Notes: generated from the sequence alone by a model not told the origin. Shown: positions 19,990 through 30,620, counted from the first letter of the stretch. The stretch is 64,000 nt of DNA from Hermatobates lingyangjiaoensis (GCA_026182355.1 JAPFBL010000168.1:385501-449500); one strand, 5' to 3'. Numbers and translations: made by a program.

Positions 19990-21105
19990 TTTGACCAAAC
20001 CTCCACAAATAGAAAGACAAATAATACTGTACAGTACAATTACATATAAAATTGTTTTTATATAATGTTTGTTTTTATATATTTTATATATTGTTTTTAT
20101 ATTTTATATAATTATATTAATATATAATGAATATATAATTTATAAATGAAATGATACAATATTATAAACGAAAATAATGTAATAAATAACTGTATATAAA
20201 CTAATGATATATTTTAAATTTGAGTGATATTGTTATATGGTTCTAACTTAACATTAACATCGTCAGAGTAGTTTAAGCAAGGCTGAAATAAACCATGTCT
20301 AAATCAAACTGGAAACTTAATTCTACTTCGTTTATATCTGTGCTACATATTTTTATTTGGAATGTTAGTATGGTGAATTCATTTGTAGTAAAAATGAACT
20401 TATTATGATACTGATGTTAAATTTGTTGTTGTTTTTTTTGTTCATTACATGTAAAGTATTAATTATTTATTATTAACAATGTAATTATCAACAGCATGCT
20501 TTTTTTTCAGTGAGTTTGTTTAGTATTCACAAGGTAAATTTGTTTGATGGGGTTAAAGGTCGGATATATTTTATGGAAAGGGAAGTTGTTTTTTATTATT
20601 ATTATTATATAAGGTAATGATAGATATTATGTATCGACTCACAGTAACTGCCACATGAGGGTTGATTTTTAATCCATAGACACTGAGAAAGATTGTGATA
20701 TGAGAGGAGAAGACGCGAATGAGAGATAAGAGGAAAGCAGCGCTGTGCACAGATGAAAGCCGAAGCGAGTACTGAAGGAAAGGGGCTTCTCAACACCCCG
20801 GAGGCCACCCCCCCCCCCTCCCCCCAACCACCTCCCGCCTCCCTCAAAGTGAACGTCAGCAACAGCAGAGTCTGCCTGCCTGTCCATCACACCCTGCTAA
20901 ACTACTCCCAAACACCAACCCCTCGCGCTAATCGACTTTCAAACTCAACAGCCTTCCATCAGTCACTCAAAATGAAAAATACTTCTAAATCAACGCCATT
21001 GTCCAGACATGGTAAATTAAAATCAAGTACATTAAGTGTCTACACTTAAGTACCCATCATAAACAAAATTTGGAGTGGTCTACACTCAATATTACTGTTA
21101 AAAAC
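19990..21105. other. no gene; C-rich run
   Basis: AT-rich with a C homopolymer-like stretch at about 20806-20832 inside a GC-richer block (20640-20950). Overlapping open frames on both strands there are compositional and show no domain. Confidence 0.5.
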
Positions 21106-21111
21106 CCTTAT

Positions 21112-21215
21112 TAAAAATAGGTAAAACCGTAATACCTCGTAAGATGAGGTATGACGGTTTTATCTATTTCTAATATATTAACCTCAGTGGTATTAACAAT
21201 ATGCATGTATTTAAC
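21112..21215. repeat. collapsed copy of palindromic repeat Q
   Basis: AATAGGTAAAACCGTAATACC and GGTATGACGGTTTTATCTATT face each other with almost no spacer, followed by CAGTGGTATTAACAATATGC. The full palindrome with the same outer arms and the same right flank is at 63601-63870. Confidence 0.65.
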
Positions 21216-21219
21216 TTCA

Positions 21220-21865
21220 TAAGAGACTGCATGCATCCTATCACAAGGGTAAAGAAACAGAATAAGTTCCAAAAATTATAGTTAACACAATAGAACAAAT
21301 TTGAAAGGCTTAACAATTACATCGGACTTTTTGGATATAGAGAAAACTTTTGATAGCTCATCCTTGTTATCTATTGAATCAGAAGGTTTGGAAGGATATA
21401 TTAACCTAGCCTCTTTAGGATGGAGCGACTTTAGGATGGGTTAATAACAATTGTAACGCGAAGAATTATTATTGTAAGTATAGGTTTACAAGGGTTGTCT
21501 AAGTGCTTAGATATGATCACCGTGGGTGGACAAGCACACTGATTTCAAGATAAAGATCTCAGTCTGGTATACTGACTGATGAAAATTAATAATGGAACAA
21601 GTAAATATATGTTAACTTTAATGTAGGTTGCTGAAAGCCAAACAAACCTGCGACCTGGAGCCTTTTTACACAACACGCCTCCCAAATTCTCAGAGGGTGC
21701 AATTGATGAATAATAAAAGAACAAAACTGATAAAAGTTTGGTGGAACAACCAGGTATAATTTATTTTAAAAAGGCTTATTGCAATTAAGTTCAAATTTAC
21801 AAGGAAACCCTATGTCTTCAAAGGAAAGATACATATAACACTTTAAATTACAAAAGCACGACACA
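21220..21865. other. no gene seen
   Basis: Near 21310-21400 a reading (LTITSDFLDIEKTFD) hints at reverse-transcriptase motif A of a LINE, but it is too short and broken to call. Confidence 0.35.
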
Positions 21866-21869
21866 GAAA

Positions 21870-21990
21870 AAGGAATAAAAACACACTTACTGAATTCTCA
21901 ATATTTTGAACTGTTGTTCGTCATCAGGAGTAGACTAGAAGAGAGGACGAAGTGAGTGATATCTCCCCACGTCCAAGGACGGAGCGCGAA
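21870..21990 (-). mobile_element. PLE terminus (family J), minus strand
   Basis: Matches 27652-27810 in reverse: AAAGCACGACACAGAAAAA, GTCATCAGGAGTAGACTAG and GGGGAGATATC-type blocks. The ribozyme core is damaged here (GTTCAAAATATT in place of GTTCGAAATATT). Confidence 0.65.
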
Positions 21991-22024
21991 TGATTATGTA
22001 TATGTACATGTACATATATTTATA

Positions 22025-22415
22025 TCTCCTAGGAGCTCGTTCAAATTCAGGTATCAACCTGAACCTATAAGTAGTATTCAAAGGTGTTTTTTTTCTTACA
22101 TTTAATATTTGTTTCCATAAATTTAATTTTTTCAATTTGTTTTTTTATTATTTTATTAATTGTTGATTCCTGTTCTATTCAATTTCATATTTATAAGATT
22201 CCTTTTTTTATTTTTTCCCGCTCTTATCTTCTTCAGCTATTTCTAATACTTTTTTCGTTTTCATTGTGGCCAACTTGTACATATTCTGTTAAGCTGTCCA
22301 GTTGGCCACCGTCTTCTCGCCGCTCAAATTCCTTTCCTGAGGACGACAGTTAAAAGGGTCGAAATATTGAATTTGAGTCCTAGTTTCTCTTTTTCATTTG
22401 TGTTTCTCAATGTTT
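22025..22415 (+). mobile_element. PLE family K, truncated 3' part
   Basis: Starts with the coding tail LLGARSNSGINLNL and a stop, equivalent to the ARSSPGLNLNR tails of families B and G. A T-rich 3' UTR and a terminal repeat with a hammerhead-like motif follow. Confidence 0.65.
22337..22368 (+). ncRNA. hammerhead-ribozyme-like motif (PLE family K)
   Basis: CTGAGGA 22337-22343, extra C, stem II GAC/GTC with a 10-nt loop, GAAA 22361-22364, stem III ATAT, then T. The upstream CTCAAATTC is the exact complement of the downstream GAATTTGAG, giving a 9-bp stem I. Confidence 0.65.
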
Positions 22416-22419
22416 TCAA

Positions 22420-23640
22420 AATTTATGTACATTTTGGATATATGACCTATCCAGAATATGTCTTTTTGACTATTAATTATCCAAGATGCAGTTAACGTCA
22501 TATGAATAATGCAGGCTCCGTCTGTAAGAGGCGGAAACCTTTGATCGCATTCTAGCTGAATAAGGAGCAGTCTCCTTTAAGAGAATACAGATTTTTTGCA
22601 AACCATATCTTTAGCCAATTGTGGTTTGCAAACAAAACAAATGGTCAACAAAAAATATTGTTGTCATGGTGCTTAAGATGCTCTCTTTAACTGTTTTTAC
22701 CAAATTTAAGGGCGCTCGTTCCAGAAATACTGCCGCCTTTTCTCTATCAGGTCTAGTGTTTGGGCCATGGTATACCCCTCTCTATAGAAAGGCGATGGCT
22801 AGAATAAACTACAGGCAAATCGAAGAAATATTTTTATTGAAGTTTTATTGAAGACACATATTCATTAAATCACACCAAAATATTTGCAATACTTACACAA
22901 ATATGTATGAAATACATTTTGATCTCAACGAATATTCCCCCTCAAATTTAGCAAAAACACATTTGGTTTGTTTAAGAAATATCACCTAGAAGAGGATATA
23001 GCGCAAGTAAAAGCTTTAAGGTTTGTGACGTCATAATCATTTAATACCTACAGTTGTAATTATGACGCAAATAATGTATTTAAAAATACGCCTAACTTTA
23101 AAAATGTATGATATAGCAAATGTCTCAATAACTTGATCTTATAAAAAAATTAGTATGTTTTTTTGAATCAGCGCTCCTAAATTAATCAACATCAGCTTTA
23201 GAAACCTTGGGCACCAAAAAATGTGTTGACCAGTGTAATTTTTTTTAAAAAAAATTTGGAAGTTCAATTAAAAAAAAAATTTAAATTAAAGTTAAAAACG
23301 CTTAAAAACGACAAAGTGTAGCTCAATATGACATATTCGATATTGATGCTCACTCAATGAATCCCAGGCTCTCAGTTTATCCTAATAACAACATGCCTGA
23401 TTGTTATAGATCAAGTATTTCAACTTTGTTATAGCTGACAAAAAAATAGTTATAGCTATAACAAAACGTAGTAACTGATTAACTTGGTATTCTATAACTT
23501 TGATAACACTTTACCAGAAGATGTGATATATCATTATTTCGGTAGCCGAATTGAATTAAAACTAAAACTGAATTGATAGTCAGTCAATGAGTTTGATCTT
23601 TACTTATAGTAAAGATGAGTGTAGACCATTACAATTTTTT
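22420..23640. other. no gene seen
   Basis: Mixed composition. A GC-richer block at 22700-22815 has an open frame without a recognised domain. Confidence 0.45.
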
Positions 23641-23674
23641 TTTAAAGGCCAGACCCAGAACCATGTTGAACACA

Positions 23675-23775
23675 CTGGTTTCTATTAGTTTACCGAAGTG
23701 AAGTGACATTGGGCATGATTACTACTTGTATGGGTGACCAATGAGGCGTTGGTACCCTCATGGGTAATATGTTTT
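23675..23775 (+). mobile_element. 5S-rRNA-like SINE fragment
   Basis: ACCGAAGTGAAGTGACATT, then GGGCATGATTACTACTTG and TATGGGTGACC follow the order and spacing of the 3' half of 5S rRNA (CCGAAGTTAAGC, GGTTAGTACTTGGATGGGTGACC) with many substitutions. This fits a 5S-derived SINE head or an old 5S pseudogene rather than a working 5S gene. Confidence 0.5.
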
Positions 23776-23799
23776 ACCCATGCTTTCAGATGCCGAATC

Positions 23800-23980
23800 T
23801 ATAAGTCACTAGAATAATTCACGCTAATAAGTGTGTATGTCTTGGCCACTTTCTCTTCAGACATCTCTGGGGATTTCCTAGATTATTTCTTGAGGGGATG
23901 TTTAGGACTAAGGAATTATTATGGCATGAGGACTTTTGTGAAAGGCTCTATAGCGAGATATTGCTATTTACTATACCTTT
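23800..23980 (+). repeat. dispersed repeat R3 (copy 1)
   Basis: AGAATAATTCACGCTAATAAG, GGCCACTTTCTCTTCAGAC and ATGTTTAGGACTAAGG appear in the same order at 25128-25300. Confidence 0.6.
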
Positions 23981-24891
23981 GCCCCTCGGAAAGCACATAA
24001 AACATTAAGCCTATGAGTTGGCGTAAACCACAAATATCTTGATAAATATAACATTAAATTTGCCTAGTTATATGTTATAAAAAAAGAAATGCAAGATTTA
24101 TTATTTAAATGGTAATATAAATTGAATTTTTTTTAATAAAAGATCTGCAACAAATCTCTGCAAGATTCATGAAAATAAACCCCCCGTATTATGAACAATT
24201 ATTTCATTTGATTTCATATAAGCAATTTTGTACATTTTATTTCAACTGATAAGAATGACAGCGTACGCTATTTTAATTAAATATCTTTAAAAAATTAAAT
24301 ATGTTATTTGATCACACATTATTTATTATTATTTTAATTTATAATATAAATTTACATGTATATATCTCTGAGAATTTAATTATTGAATGTAATGAAATGC
24401 GATTGGGGAATGCAAATGTAAGTTGGTTTTTGTCGTTTTCTTGGTGTTATGCCTGTTTTAGGGTAATGTTCGTACGTGGGTCTCTCGGTATGCCGCGCAT
24501 TAAAGCAAGATATGGTGATGCCATATTAAGTAAAGGCTCTTTCTTCACTAACTGGCTCCTTCCCAGTCTAACACATGTATCCTGGATTTATACCTGAAGA
24601 AGATATCCTAGGTGTTAACCGTACAGAGTTGAGCTTCCCCATTGGACAACACTTCAAAGGGTCATAGGAATTACCCTCTAAGAACGTCTTTATTTTGTAA
24701 CTTTATTTTAAATAGTCACAACAAAGAGAATGTCACATTATCAATGACAATGATAAAATAAATATATACACTTGCACATGAAGGCAGGAGGGAAGAAATA
24801 ACAAACAACTATACTTCTACATTGTAGGGTAAAAACGTTAATGAAATAATCTCCACATATAGTCATTTAATAATATAGACAACGCGTTTCG

Positions 24892-24913
24892 ATCACGTAG
24901 TGTACTTCTTCAG
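24892..24913 (-). ncRNA. hammerhead-ribozyme-like motif (PLE family M, left)
   Basis: Minus strand CTGAAGA (24913-24907), extra A, stem II GTACAC/GTGATC (partly paired), GAAA (24900-24897), palindromic ACGCGT, then T. Confidence 0.5.
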
Positions 24914-24963
24914 GCATTAACCAAGTATTTGTGTCTCTGGTAGAACTCATCCTTGGTTAATTC

Positions 24964-24995
24964 CTGAAGAAGAACACTACGTGTTAGAAACGCGT
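24964..24995 (+). ncRNA. hammerhead-ribozyme-like motif (PLE family M, right)
   Basis: CTGAAGA 24964-24970, extra A, stem II AACAC/GTGTT, GAAA 24987-24990, stem III ACGCGT. The base after stem III is G, which normally blocks cleavage. Confidence 0.5.
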
Positions 24996-25127
24996 GTTTA
25001 TACTATTAAATTACTATATATTAACACTATTTCATTAACTATTGAGTAAATACCCATAATAACTGATTGCACTAACTTAGGACTATCCTTCCTGGCGAGA
25101 AAAATAAGTTATAAAAATTTGATTAAT

Positions 25128-25300
25128 CCTATAAGCACCAGAATAATTCACACTAATAAGTTTCATGGCCACTTTCTTTTCAGACGTATTTAGGGATTTC
25201 TTGGGATATTTGCTGAGGATATGTTTAGGACTAAGGGATTATTATTGTTAGTAAGCTTTATGTGGAAGGCTTTGTAGTGAGAAATTGTTACTTGATGAAC
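25128..25300 (+). repeat. dispersed repeat R3 (copy 2)
   Basis: Second copy of the block at 23800-23980. Confidence 0.6.
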
Positions 25301-25614
25301 TGTTGAAATCCTGAGGTTTGAATAGATTGTTTGATTTCTAATGTAGGAAGGACAATCAAGAATTTTTCTAAGAATTTTTGATTGAAGAGATTGTATCCTC
25401 TGGGCATTATTACATTTTTTTTGGTTCTCATAAAGCCTTGTAAAGCTAAAGTAAAATCATTGCTAGAAAACTATGTTAAAATAAAGTTACAACCAAGCCT
25501 AAGATTAGTAAAAACTAAGTTCTGGGAGGTATTTCCTGAGACATTCCCTCAAACAACAAACTTTTTTCTCTCACAACAGTAACTCTGTTATGAGGGAGTT
25601 TATATTTCTAATCA

Positions 25615-25870
25615 CACGTATCATACTGGATAACGAGATTTCACAATAAACACGTGAAACAAAAATCAACGCCCAAATCACAATAGGAAATAAAAAAAAA
25701 GACTATGATCTCTCAACCCCAACAAGCGGTCTTCGTCAGAATCAAATCTCTACAAACTTCGTTCAACAGAATTCGATGAGACTTGACTCTGACGAAGACC
25801 GCTTGTTGCGATTGAAACATCTTAGTCTTTTTTCCTGATTTCTTACTATGGTTTAGACGTTGATCATACT
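25615..25870. mobile_element. older inverted pair of PLE family D termini
   Basis: Diverged from the other D pairs. Left arm CACAATAGGAAATAAAAAAA to AAGCGGTCTTCGTCAG; right arm CTGACGAAGACCGCTTG to TTTCTTACTATGGTTTAG. Hammerhead-like motif at 25789-25823 (plus). The left copy has TCTC where GAAA is expected, so it is damaged. Confidence 0.65.
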
Positions 25871-26185
25871 AGATATTACGTGTATACAAAACATATGAAA
25901 TATAGATAAAAAATATTTAGAAGTAAATATGAAAGTATAACATAGACTTAAAATAAATAGAAATAAAATAAGCATTCATACCTAAAATATTCACATTCAT
26001 TACATTACGTATCTAAGTCAAAAGACTTCCAATGGAATATTAGATACAAATATTTTGAAGTAATGACAAATTGTTCCAAAATTAACCTATTTTGTTTGAT
26101 CGGCCAGTCGCATCCTCCAATTGTTACTGTTTGTATTCAACTTTGTCGGTAATAATCAAATTGTAGAAAATCTAAAGAGATCCAG

Positions 26186-26345
26186 TAAAAACCAGTGTAT
26201 TCAATGAGAGATTTTCTGCTGTTGAAAATAATGGAGCAGACAGTTTGTATTAATTTCTGTGTAAAAAATGCTATTAAGTGCTCAAAAACTTTTAAAATGT
26301 TTACAGTGTGGTAGAGTGAATGAACTTGAGTAAAAAATATGTTTT
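26186..26345 (+). pseudogene. mariner transposase N-terminal remnant
   Basis: Reads MEQTVCINFCVKNAIKCSKT then FKMFTVW with a stop. The pattern corresponds to the first helix-turn-helix of mariner transposases. A related remnant is at 50.3 kb. Nothing downstream is preserved. Confidence 0.45.
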
Positions 26346-26589
26346 TAAATTATTCCAGGCAATAACTTTTTCATCAGCAAAAAATCGCTGAGCATACAAA
26401 CACGAGTCTAACCTTTATGACTTCACATAAAAACAGCACATGTCAAAACTATGAACATATGATTATGACAATTGCACCAACACAACAACAAAAAATTGAA
26501 ATTAGAATGTACAGAGGGGGCAAAATTCAAAAAGTTTCCTGAATTTTGATCACACCTAGTGTGATGTGACAGAAGATATACTTCAGTGT

Positions 26590-26750
26590 TTCAGAGGACT
26601 GGGAAGGCTAACGCTGGGATTTATAGCGTGGACAAGCAGATTTAGATGGGTTACCCTCCTGTGATGCAATGATTAATAGGAACCCATCTCAAATCATGAT
26701 GTATATTCACATTTATGACGTATAAAGGAGACCTGTCATAAAGCAGGCGT
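26590..26750 (+). repeat. dispersed repeat R2 (copy 2)
   Basis: TGTGATGCAATGATTAATAGG and ATCATGATGTATATTCACAT match the copy at 5770-5945. Confidence 0.5.
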
Positions 26751-26754
26751 ATTG

Positions 26755-27365
26755 GTAATGGACAATACGGATGAAGCTATTGTGCATGGACGGGGCTCTG
26801 AACCAGACGGAACATTCATAGGGAATAGTTCAATGACTTATTCGCTGTAGGCAAGACCAACGACCAACGATTCTTTCCGCGCACTGTAGTCCACGTTGTA
26901 ATTATTAGTTCCAGGTCATGGACCTACTACTACTGAATTATAATACTACTGTAATTGTGAGGTCAGTATGTATATGTCTGTACTTTTTTATTTTGTTAGT
27001 CGCATTACATTATTTCGTGGTCGTTTAGTTCCCTTCAGCCGTCAAAGAGTTGTCAGTTCAGGAAAGGTTTGGGCTGCTATTTTAACAACAGCCTCTACGA
27101 TGGATGTGATTTAGGAATTGTTAAGAGAATAGGCTCTAAACAAGAATGGTTGGATGGGTGGGATTTTCCTGTCCTCAAATGGTCACCAGTCTATAAGTGA
27201 ATGGGTTAATCGATTCCATCCTCAAGTCCCATCAATATCCACATTAGAGGTAAGATCCTAATACTGAGTCCAACCACATCCGAATTTCGGGTCAGCTCGG
27301 GTACAAAATTTTAATTAATACGTTTGGGTCAGGAGGGTCCAGGCTCTCTCTCACTCACTTTTTTT
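26755..27365. other. no gene seen
   Basis: Moderately GC-rich repeat-like sequence without a recognised domain. Confidence 0.4.
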
Positions 27366-27368
27366 TAA

Positions 27369-27413
<45 letters not shown>

Positions 27414-27451
27414 TGATCAAACCACAATAAGAAATGGGAAAACAGGACTAA

Positions 27452-27484
27452 GATCTTTCAACCGTAACAAGCGGTCTTCGTCAG
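27452..27484 (-). ncRNA. hammerhead-ribozyme-like motif (PLE family D)
   Basis: Minus strand CTGACGA (27484-27478), extra A, stem II GACCG/CGGTT, GAAA (27459-27456), stem III AGATCT, then T; stem I GACT/AGTC. Confidence 0.65.
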
Positions 27485-27534
27485 AGTCAAAAACCCAACT
27501 GAGTTTTTGATTTTGAGCAGTTGGGTTTTTGACT

Positions 27535-27569
27535 CTGACGAAGACCGCTTGTTACGGTTGAAAGATCTT
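27535..27569 (+). ncRNA. hammerhead-ribozyme-like motif (PLE family D)
   Basis: CTGACGA 27535-27541, extra A, stem II GACCG/CGGTT, GAAA 27560-27563, stem III AGATCT, then T; stem I GACT/AGTC. Confidence 0.65.
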
Positions 27570-27652
27570 AGTCTTGTTTTCCCATTTCTTATTGTGGTTT
27601 GATCATTGATTGTTATTTCACGTGTTTATGTGAAAGCTTTTTATATATATAG

Positions 27653-27810
27653 ATTCGCGCTCCGTTCTTCGACGTGGGGAGATCTCTCTCACTTCGTCCT
27701 CTCTTCTAGTCTACTCCTGATGACGAACAACAGTTCGAAATATTGAATTCTGTAAGTGTTCTTTTTATTCTTTTTTCTGTGTTGTGCTTTGTGTAATTTA
27801 AAGTTATATA
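27653..27810 (+). mobile_element. PLE terminus (family J), plus strand
   Basis: TTCGCGCTCCGTTCTTCGAC, CTTCTAGTCTACTCCTGATG and TTTTCTGTGTTGTGCTTTG match the inverted copy at 21.87-21.99 kb. It directly follows the family D pair across a short TA stretch. Confidence 0.7.
27717..27744 (+). ncRNA. hammerhead-ribozyme-like motif (PLE family J)
   Basis: CTGATGA 27717-27723, extra C, stem II GAAC/GTTC with loop AACA, GAAA 27737-27740, stem III ATAT, then T. Confidence 0.7.
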
Positions 27811-27814
27811 TATA

Positions 27815-27965
27815 TATACTTTTTCGTTGGAAATACGATCCAAAACGGACAAATATAGTTCAATATAGAAAAAGAAACATAGAGAAATCAAAAAAACACA
27901 CTTACAGTCTCTCATTTTCGGTTTGAACCGTCTTCAGGAGGGTTAAGAGAGGGAAACCAAGCGCA
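27815..27965 (-). mobile_element. PLE terminus (family L), minus strand
   Basis: The plus-strand phrase AAAGAAACATAGAGAAATC and AAAACACACTTACAGTCTC is the reverse of a PLE tail. The motif at 27916-27937 marks the terminus. Confidence 0.6.
27916..27937 (-). ncRNA. hammerhead-ribozyme-like motif (PLE family L)
   Basis: Minus strand CTGAAGA (27937-27931), extra C, stem II GGTT/AACC with a 2-nt loop, GAAA (27919-27916). Stem III is not clearly self-complementary in this copy. Confidence 0.5.
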
Positions 27966-28004
27966 CTGGTTCAGAGACCAGTGTCTCTGAATCAAAACTA
28001 AAAC

Positions 28005-28062
28005 AACAGATCTTTGTCTTGTTTTCCCATTTGATATTGTGGTTTGATATTGTTCGTAAAAA
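28005..28062 (+). mobile_element. PLE family D terminal fragment
   Basis: GATCTTTGTCTTGTTTTCCC then ATATTGTGGTTTGATATTG, matching the right arm of the D pairs without the ribozyme core. Confidence 0.6.
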
Positions 28063-28150
28063 GTCTGTGTTAAGGTATTGTGCATAACTACTGATCTAGA
28101 GAATAAATACGCTAATAAGAACATAGATGGTCTAATACAATTCTTTTAGA

Positions 28151-28490
28151 GTGCCAGGTTAACTCAGTGGTTAACGTACTCGCCTCTCAACTGGTAGGTC
28201 CGGGGTTCAATCCCCAACTGGCCCTCAATTTATTCACGCGGAAGGTGAATAAATCTGAGTACATCGTTCCTAAACCGTCGGTCCCGAACCTGTACTACGT
28301 CATGTATTCGTTAAAGACCCCTACTCTAAATACACTTGAGTTAAAGAAAATTTAGGACTCTCAATGTAGAATGAACAAGTTACGTGACTTACTCATTACT
28401 GCAATGGGTGCCAAATAATAAATGAGTCACAATTTCCGCCCCCTAGAACATCACTAAAAGGTGAAAGCCCTGTAAATGCGGGTGTTAGAA
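28151..28490 (+). mobile_element. tRNA-derived SINE, second tail type
   Basis: Head GTGCCAGGTTAACTCAGTGG (A-box-like) and GTCCGGGGTTCAATCCCCAA (B box). The body is shared with the other SINEs up to GGACTCTCAATGTAGAAT. The tail then differs from the TTAGG type: ATGGGTGCCAAATAATAA, TTTCCGCCCCCTAGAACATC and GTGAAAGCCCTGTAAATGCG. Confidence 0.75.
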
Positions 28491-28499
28491 AACAAACAA

Positions 28500-29400
28500 C
28501 AATTCTGGAAAACATAAATCAGTTTTTTTTTAATCTTCTGGAGAATATCATTCTCTCCTTCAAAAAAAAAAAAAAAAACACAAAGAAAATTATAAACCAT
28601 GTAGAAAGAATAAAAGACCACTGATATAGTAGTGTGAGAGACTTGTTTAGAAGTTCAACGTTAATATAATATAATCAATGTCAATAGTCAGATTATCCTT
28701 TATTATTTAATTAATTTAATCCCTTCATTATATACGTAATAATATTTAATTAATTCTTGAATCCATTTAATTGAAGCAATTAATACCTTACTGATCACTT
28801 ACTAAAATAAAGCATTTCTACATTCATTAACATATTTACTAAATGAAATGTAATTCTTCTCTATTTAGAATATATTTCTCGTCCAATTAAAGTCGTTATT
28901 TTTACGTCTACAATTGGGTTTAACATTACAGCAATTAGATTCAGATCATTTGTTTGGCAATATCCTAAAGAATTTTTTTTTATCAAAAAAAAAACATTAT
29001 ATTTTTGAAATATAAAAGGAATATAAAGTGTATTTCAAAGATAATTAAATAAGTTTATTTGAAGTGAACAGTTAGCATTGATGTTTCTGTTTTAGTTTCT
29101 GAATAAATGAACTGAATGTTTTGATTAAAGCAAGGCAGAATGAAAGCGGATATTGGCGATGTTTGGATTTCCAAATTATTGCTTAGTGGGAGATGTAAAT
29201 GAAAATGTATTAGTCCATTTGCGCCATCATCCCGGTATGGCTGCTCTCTCCTAACTAAAATAATGCCAATCAAACAATGAGCGCATTTTCCTGTCCTAGA
29301 CAAGTAATCAAGGACAAAAACTATGAAATGCGCTTAGCAAACAAAAATACATATCTGATATGGTGTGTACGTCACACTCAACGTGCGTACAGTGTACTGG
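28500..29400. other. no gene seen
   Basis: AT-rich. An 82-codon open frame on the minus strand (29303-29055) has no recognisable domain and no splice or context support. Confidence 0.45.
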
Positions 29401-29469
29401 AATATATATATATATGTATATTATTTATAGTATATAATATATAAATAGTATATTATATATATATATATA

Positions 29470-29603
29470 TATATAACAATTAAAATAAGCAGTGACACAT
29501 AAACAGAAACACAACAAAGACTCACTTTTCAATATTTCGACCGTAATGGCGGTCGTCCTCAGGAGAAGAAGTGAATTGACGGAGGGACGACAGTCAACTA
29601 TAT
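29470..29603 (-). mobile_element. PLE family A terminus between TA tracts
   Basis: Essentially the reverse complement of positions 5-150, inserted between TA tracts at 29455-29475 and 29599-29622. Confidence 0.8.
29531..29562 (-). ncRNA. hammerhead-ribozyme-like motif (PLE family A)
   Basis: Minus strand CTGAGGA (29562-29556), extra C, GACC/GGTC, GAAA (29538-29535), ATAT. Confidence 0.7.
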
Positions 29604-29621
29604 ATATATATATATATATAT

Positions 29622-29742
29622 ATAGTAGCAGTTTGCATCTCAACGCGAGTACTTCGCACTTCTTTCTGATGACGACGGATGTCGAAATATGGAAGTGAGT
29701 TCCGTAGTGACTTTCTGTGTTCTTTCCTATGTGTTAAAGTTT
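29622..29742 (+). mobile_element. PLE terminus (family N)
   Basis: Starts after a TA tract and holds GAGTACTTCGCACTTC, the ribozyme-like motif and TTTCCTATGTGTTAAAG. The inverse of its last 60 bp is at 30.23-30.29 kb. Confidence 0.65.
29666..29691 (+). ncRNA. hammerhead-ribozyme-like motif (PLE family N)
   Basis: CTGATGA 29666-29672, extra C, stem II GAC/GTC with loop GGAT, GAAA 29684-29687, stem III ATAT. Upstream CACTTC is complementary to downstream GAAGTG (stem I). A G at the cleavage position makes this copy probably inactive. Confidence 0.6.
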
Positions 29743-29749
29743 ATATATA

Positions 29750-29890
29750 TATGATTAAACCACAATATGAAATGGAAAAATAAGACTATGATCTTTCAAC
29801 TAGAACAAGCGGTCTTCGTCAGAGTCAAAAACCCAACTCATATTGTAATTTGATCATCGATTGTTATTTCACGTGTTTATGTACATTATA
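29750..29890. mobile_element. PLE family D fragment, partly deleted pair
   Basis: The minus-strand arm (29755-29835) with GCGGTCTTCGTCAGAGTC joins directly to CATATTGTAATTTGATCATC, the outer end of a plus-strand arm. The hairpin centre has been lost. Confidence 0.6.
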
Positions 29891-29999
29891 TAGATATAAT
29901 TATAATATATATATATATAATATATATATGAGTTATAGTTTCATATAAATTGGATGTAATAATACATATATACAATAATTAACCTGGTATCAACGTTTA

Positions 30000-30150
30000 T
30001 CGTGTTTTTTTAACGGGGTTTCAATTTACAACAAGGATTAAAATTTTATATCCTTTGTTGGACAAAAGTTAGGTTTTAAATAAAACCGAAACGTTGGCAA
30101 CGAGAGTTTAATATTTTATCCTGGAAAATTGACCGAATCCCGATTTATAG
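30000..30150 (+). mobile_element. PLE family F terminus
   Basis: ACAACAAGGATTAAAATTTT, TGTTGGACAAAAGTTAGG and CGAAACGTTGGCAACGAGAG then GACCGAATCCCGATTTATAG. A similar CACCGAAACGACGG phrase occurs at 57.93 kb. Confidence 0.5.
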
Positions 30151-30227
30151 AACTAAACCTATATATAATATATATATATACAATTTAAGTAAATTGTATA
30201 ATATTATATATATATATATATATAAAT

Positions 30228-30292
30228 ATATAACTTTAACACATAGAAAAGAACACAGAAAAACATTACAGAACTCACTTCGATATTTCGAA
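30228..30292 (-). mobile_element. PLE family N tail, minus strand
   Basis: AACTTTAACACATAGAAAAG and ACTCACTTCGATATTTCGAAA are the reverse of the 29.69-29.74 kb end. Truncated inside the ribozyme core. Confidence 0.6.
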
Positions 30293-30373
30293 AGTATATA
30301 AATTAAATATTATATTATTATTTATATATATATTATATATTATTACTATAACTATATATATATATATATATAT

Positions 30374-30620
30374 AATTCAGAGATGATACGTGGTATTCCA
30401 AAACATTATTAGAAATTATAGAATAGTAGAAAATATTATTTGTACTGTTCATAACTGTCATTAGATCTGGAGTTTCTTTTACAATTTGCAACTTCAGATG
30501 CTTAGATCAAATTTTATTCTAGGTATACTTCTTATTAAGTATGTGGCAAGGAAAGACACTTTTGTGAAGCCAGCAAATTATGAAAAACGCAAACGACATA
30601 AAAACTAACAATACCTACTT
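30374..30620. repeat. dispersed repeat R4 (copy 1)
   Basis: Shares TAGTATTCCAAAA-type, CATAACTGTCATTAGATC, TACTTCTTATT and ACAATACCTACTTGCTAC blocks, in order, with 40814-41092. No coding content. Confidence 0.6.

Larger units (their letters stand above)
24860..25035. mobile_element. inverted pair of PLE family M termini
   Basis: A minus-strand end (24860-24925) faces a plus-strand end (24955-25030). Both show TAATATAGACAACGCG/CGCGTGTTTATACTATTA and a ribozyme-like core with stem III ACGCGT. The spacer is about 35 bp. Confidence 0.65.
27406..27652. mobile_element. near-perfect inverted pair of PLE family D termini
   Basis: Arms 27412-27500 and 27519-27608 differ at one position by eye (AACAGGACTA against TAGTCTTGTT), with an 18-bp spacer. 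The pair is preceded by a TA tract (27371-27406). Both arms carry hammerhead-like motifs. Confidence 0.85.

Noticed and set aside
24560..24660. Further PLE end with CTGAAGAAGATATCCTAGG
   Set aside because: CTGAAGA is present but no GAAA or self-complementary stem III follows, so it was not called.
29055..29303. 82-codon minus-strand frame
   Set aside because: No recognisable motif, no repeat match and no exon borders that would connect to a neighbour.
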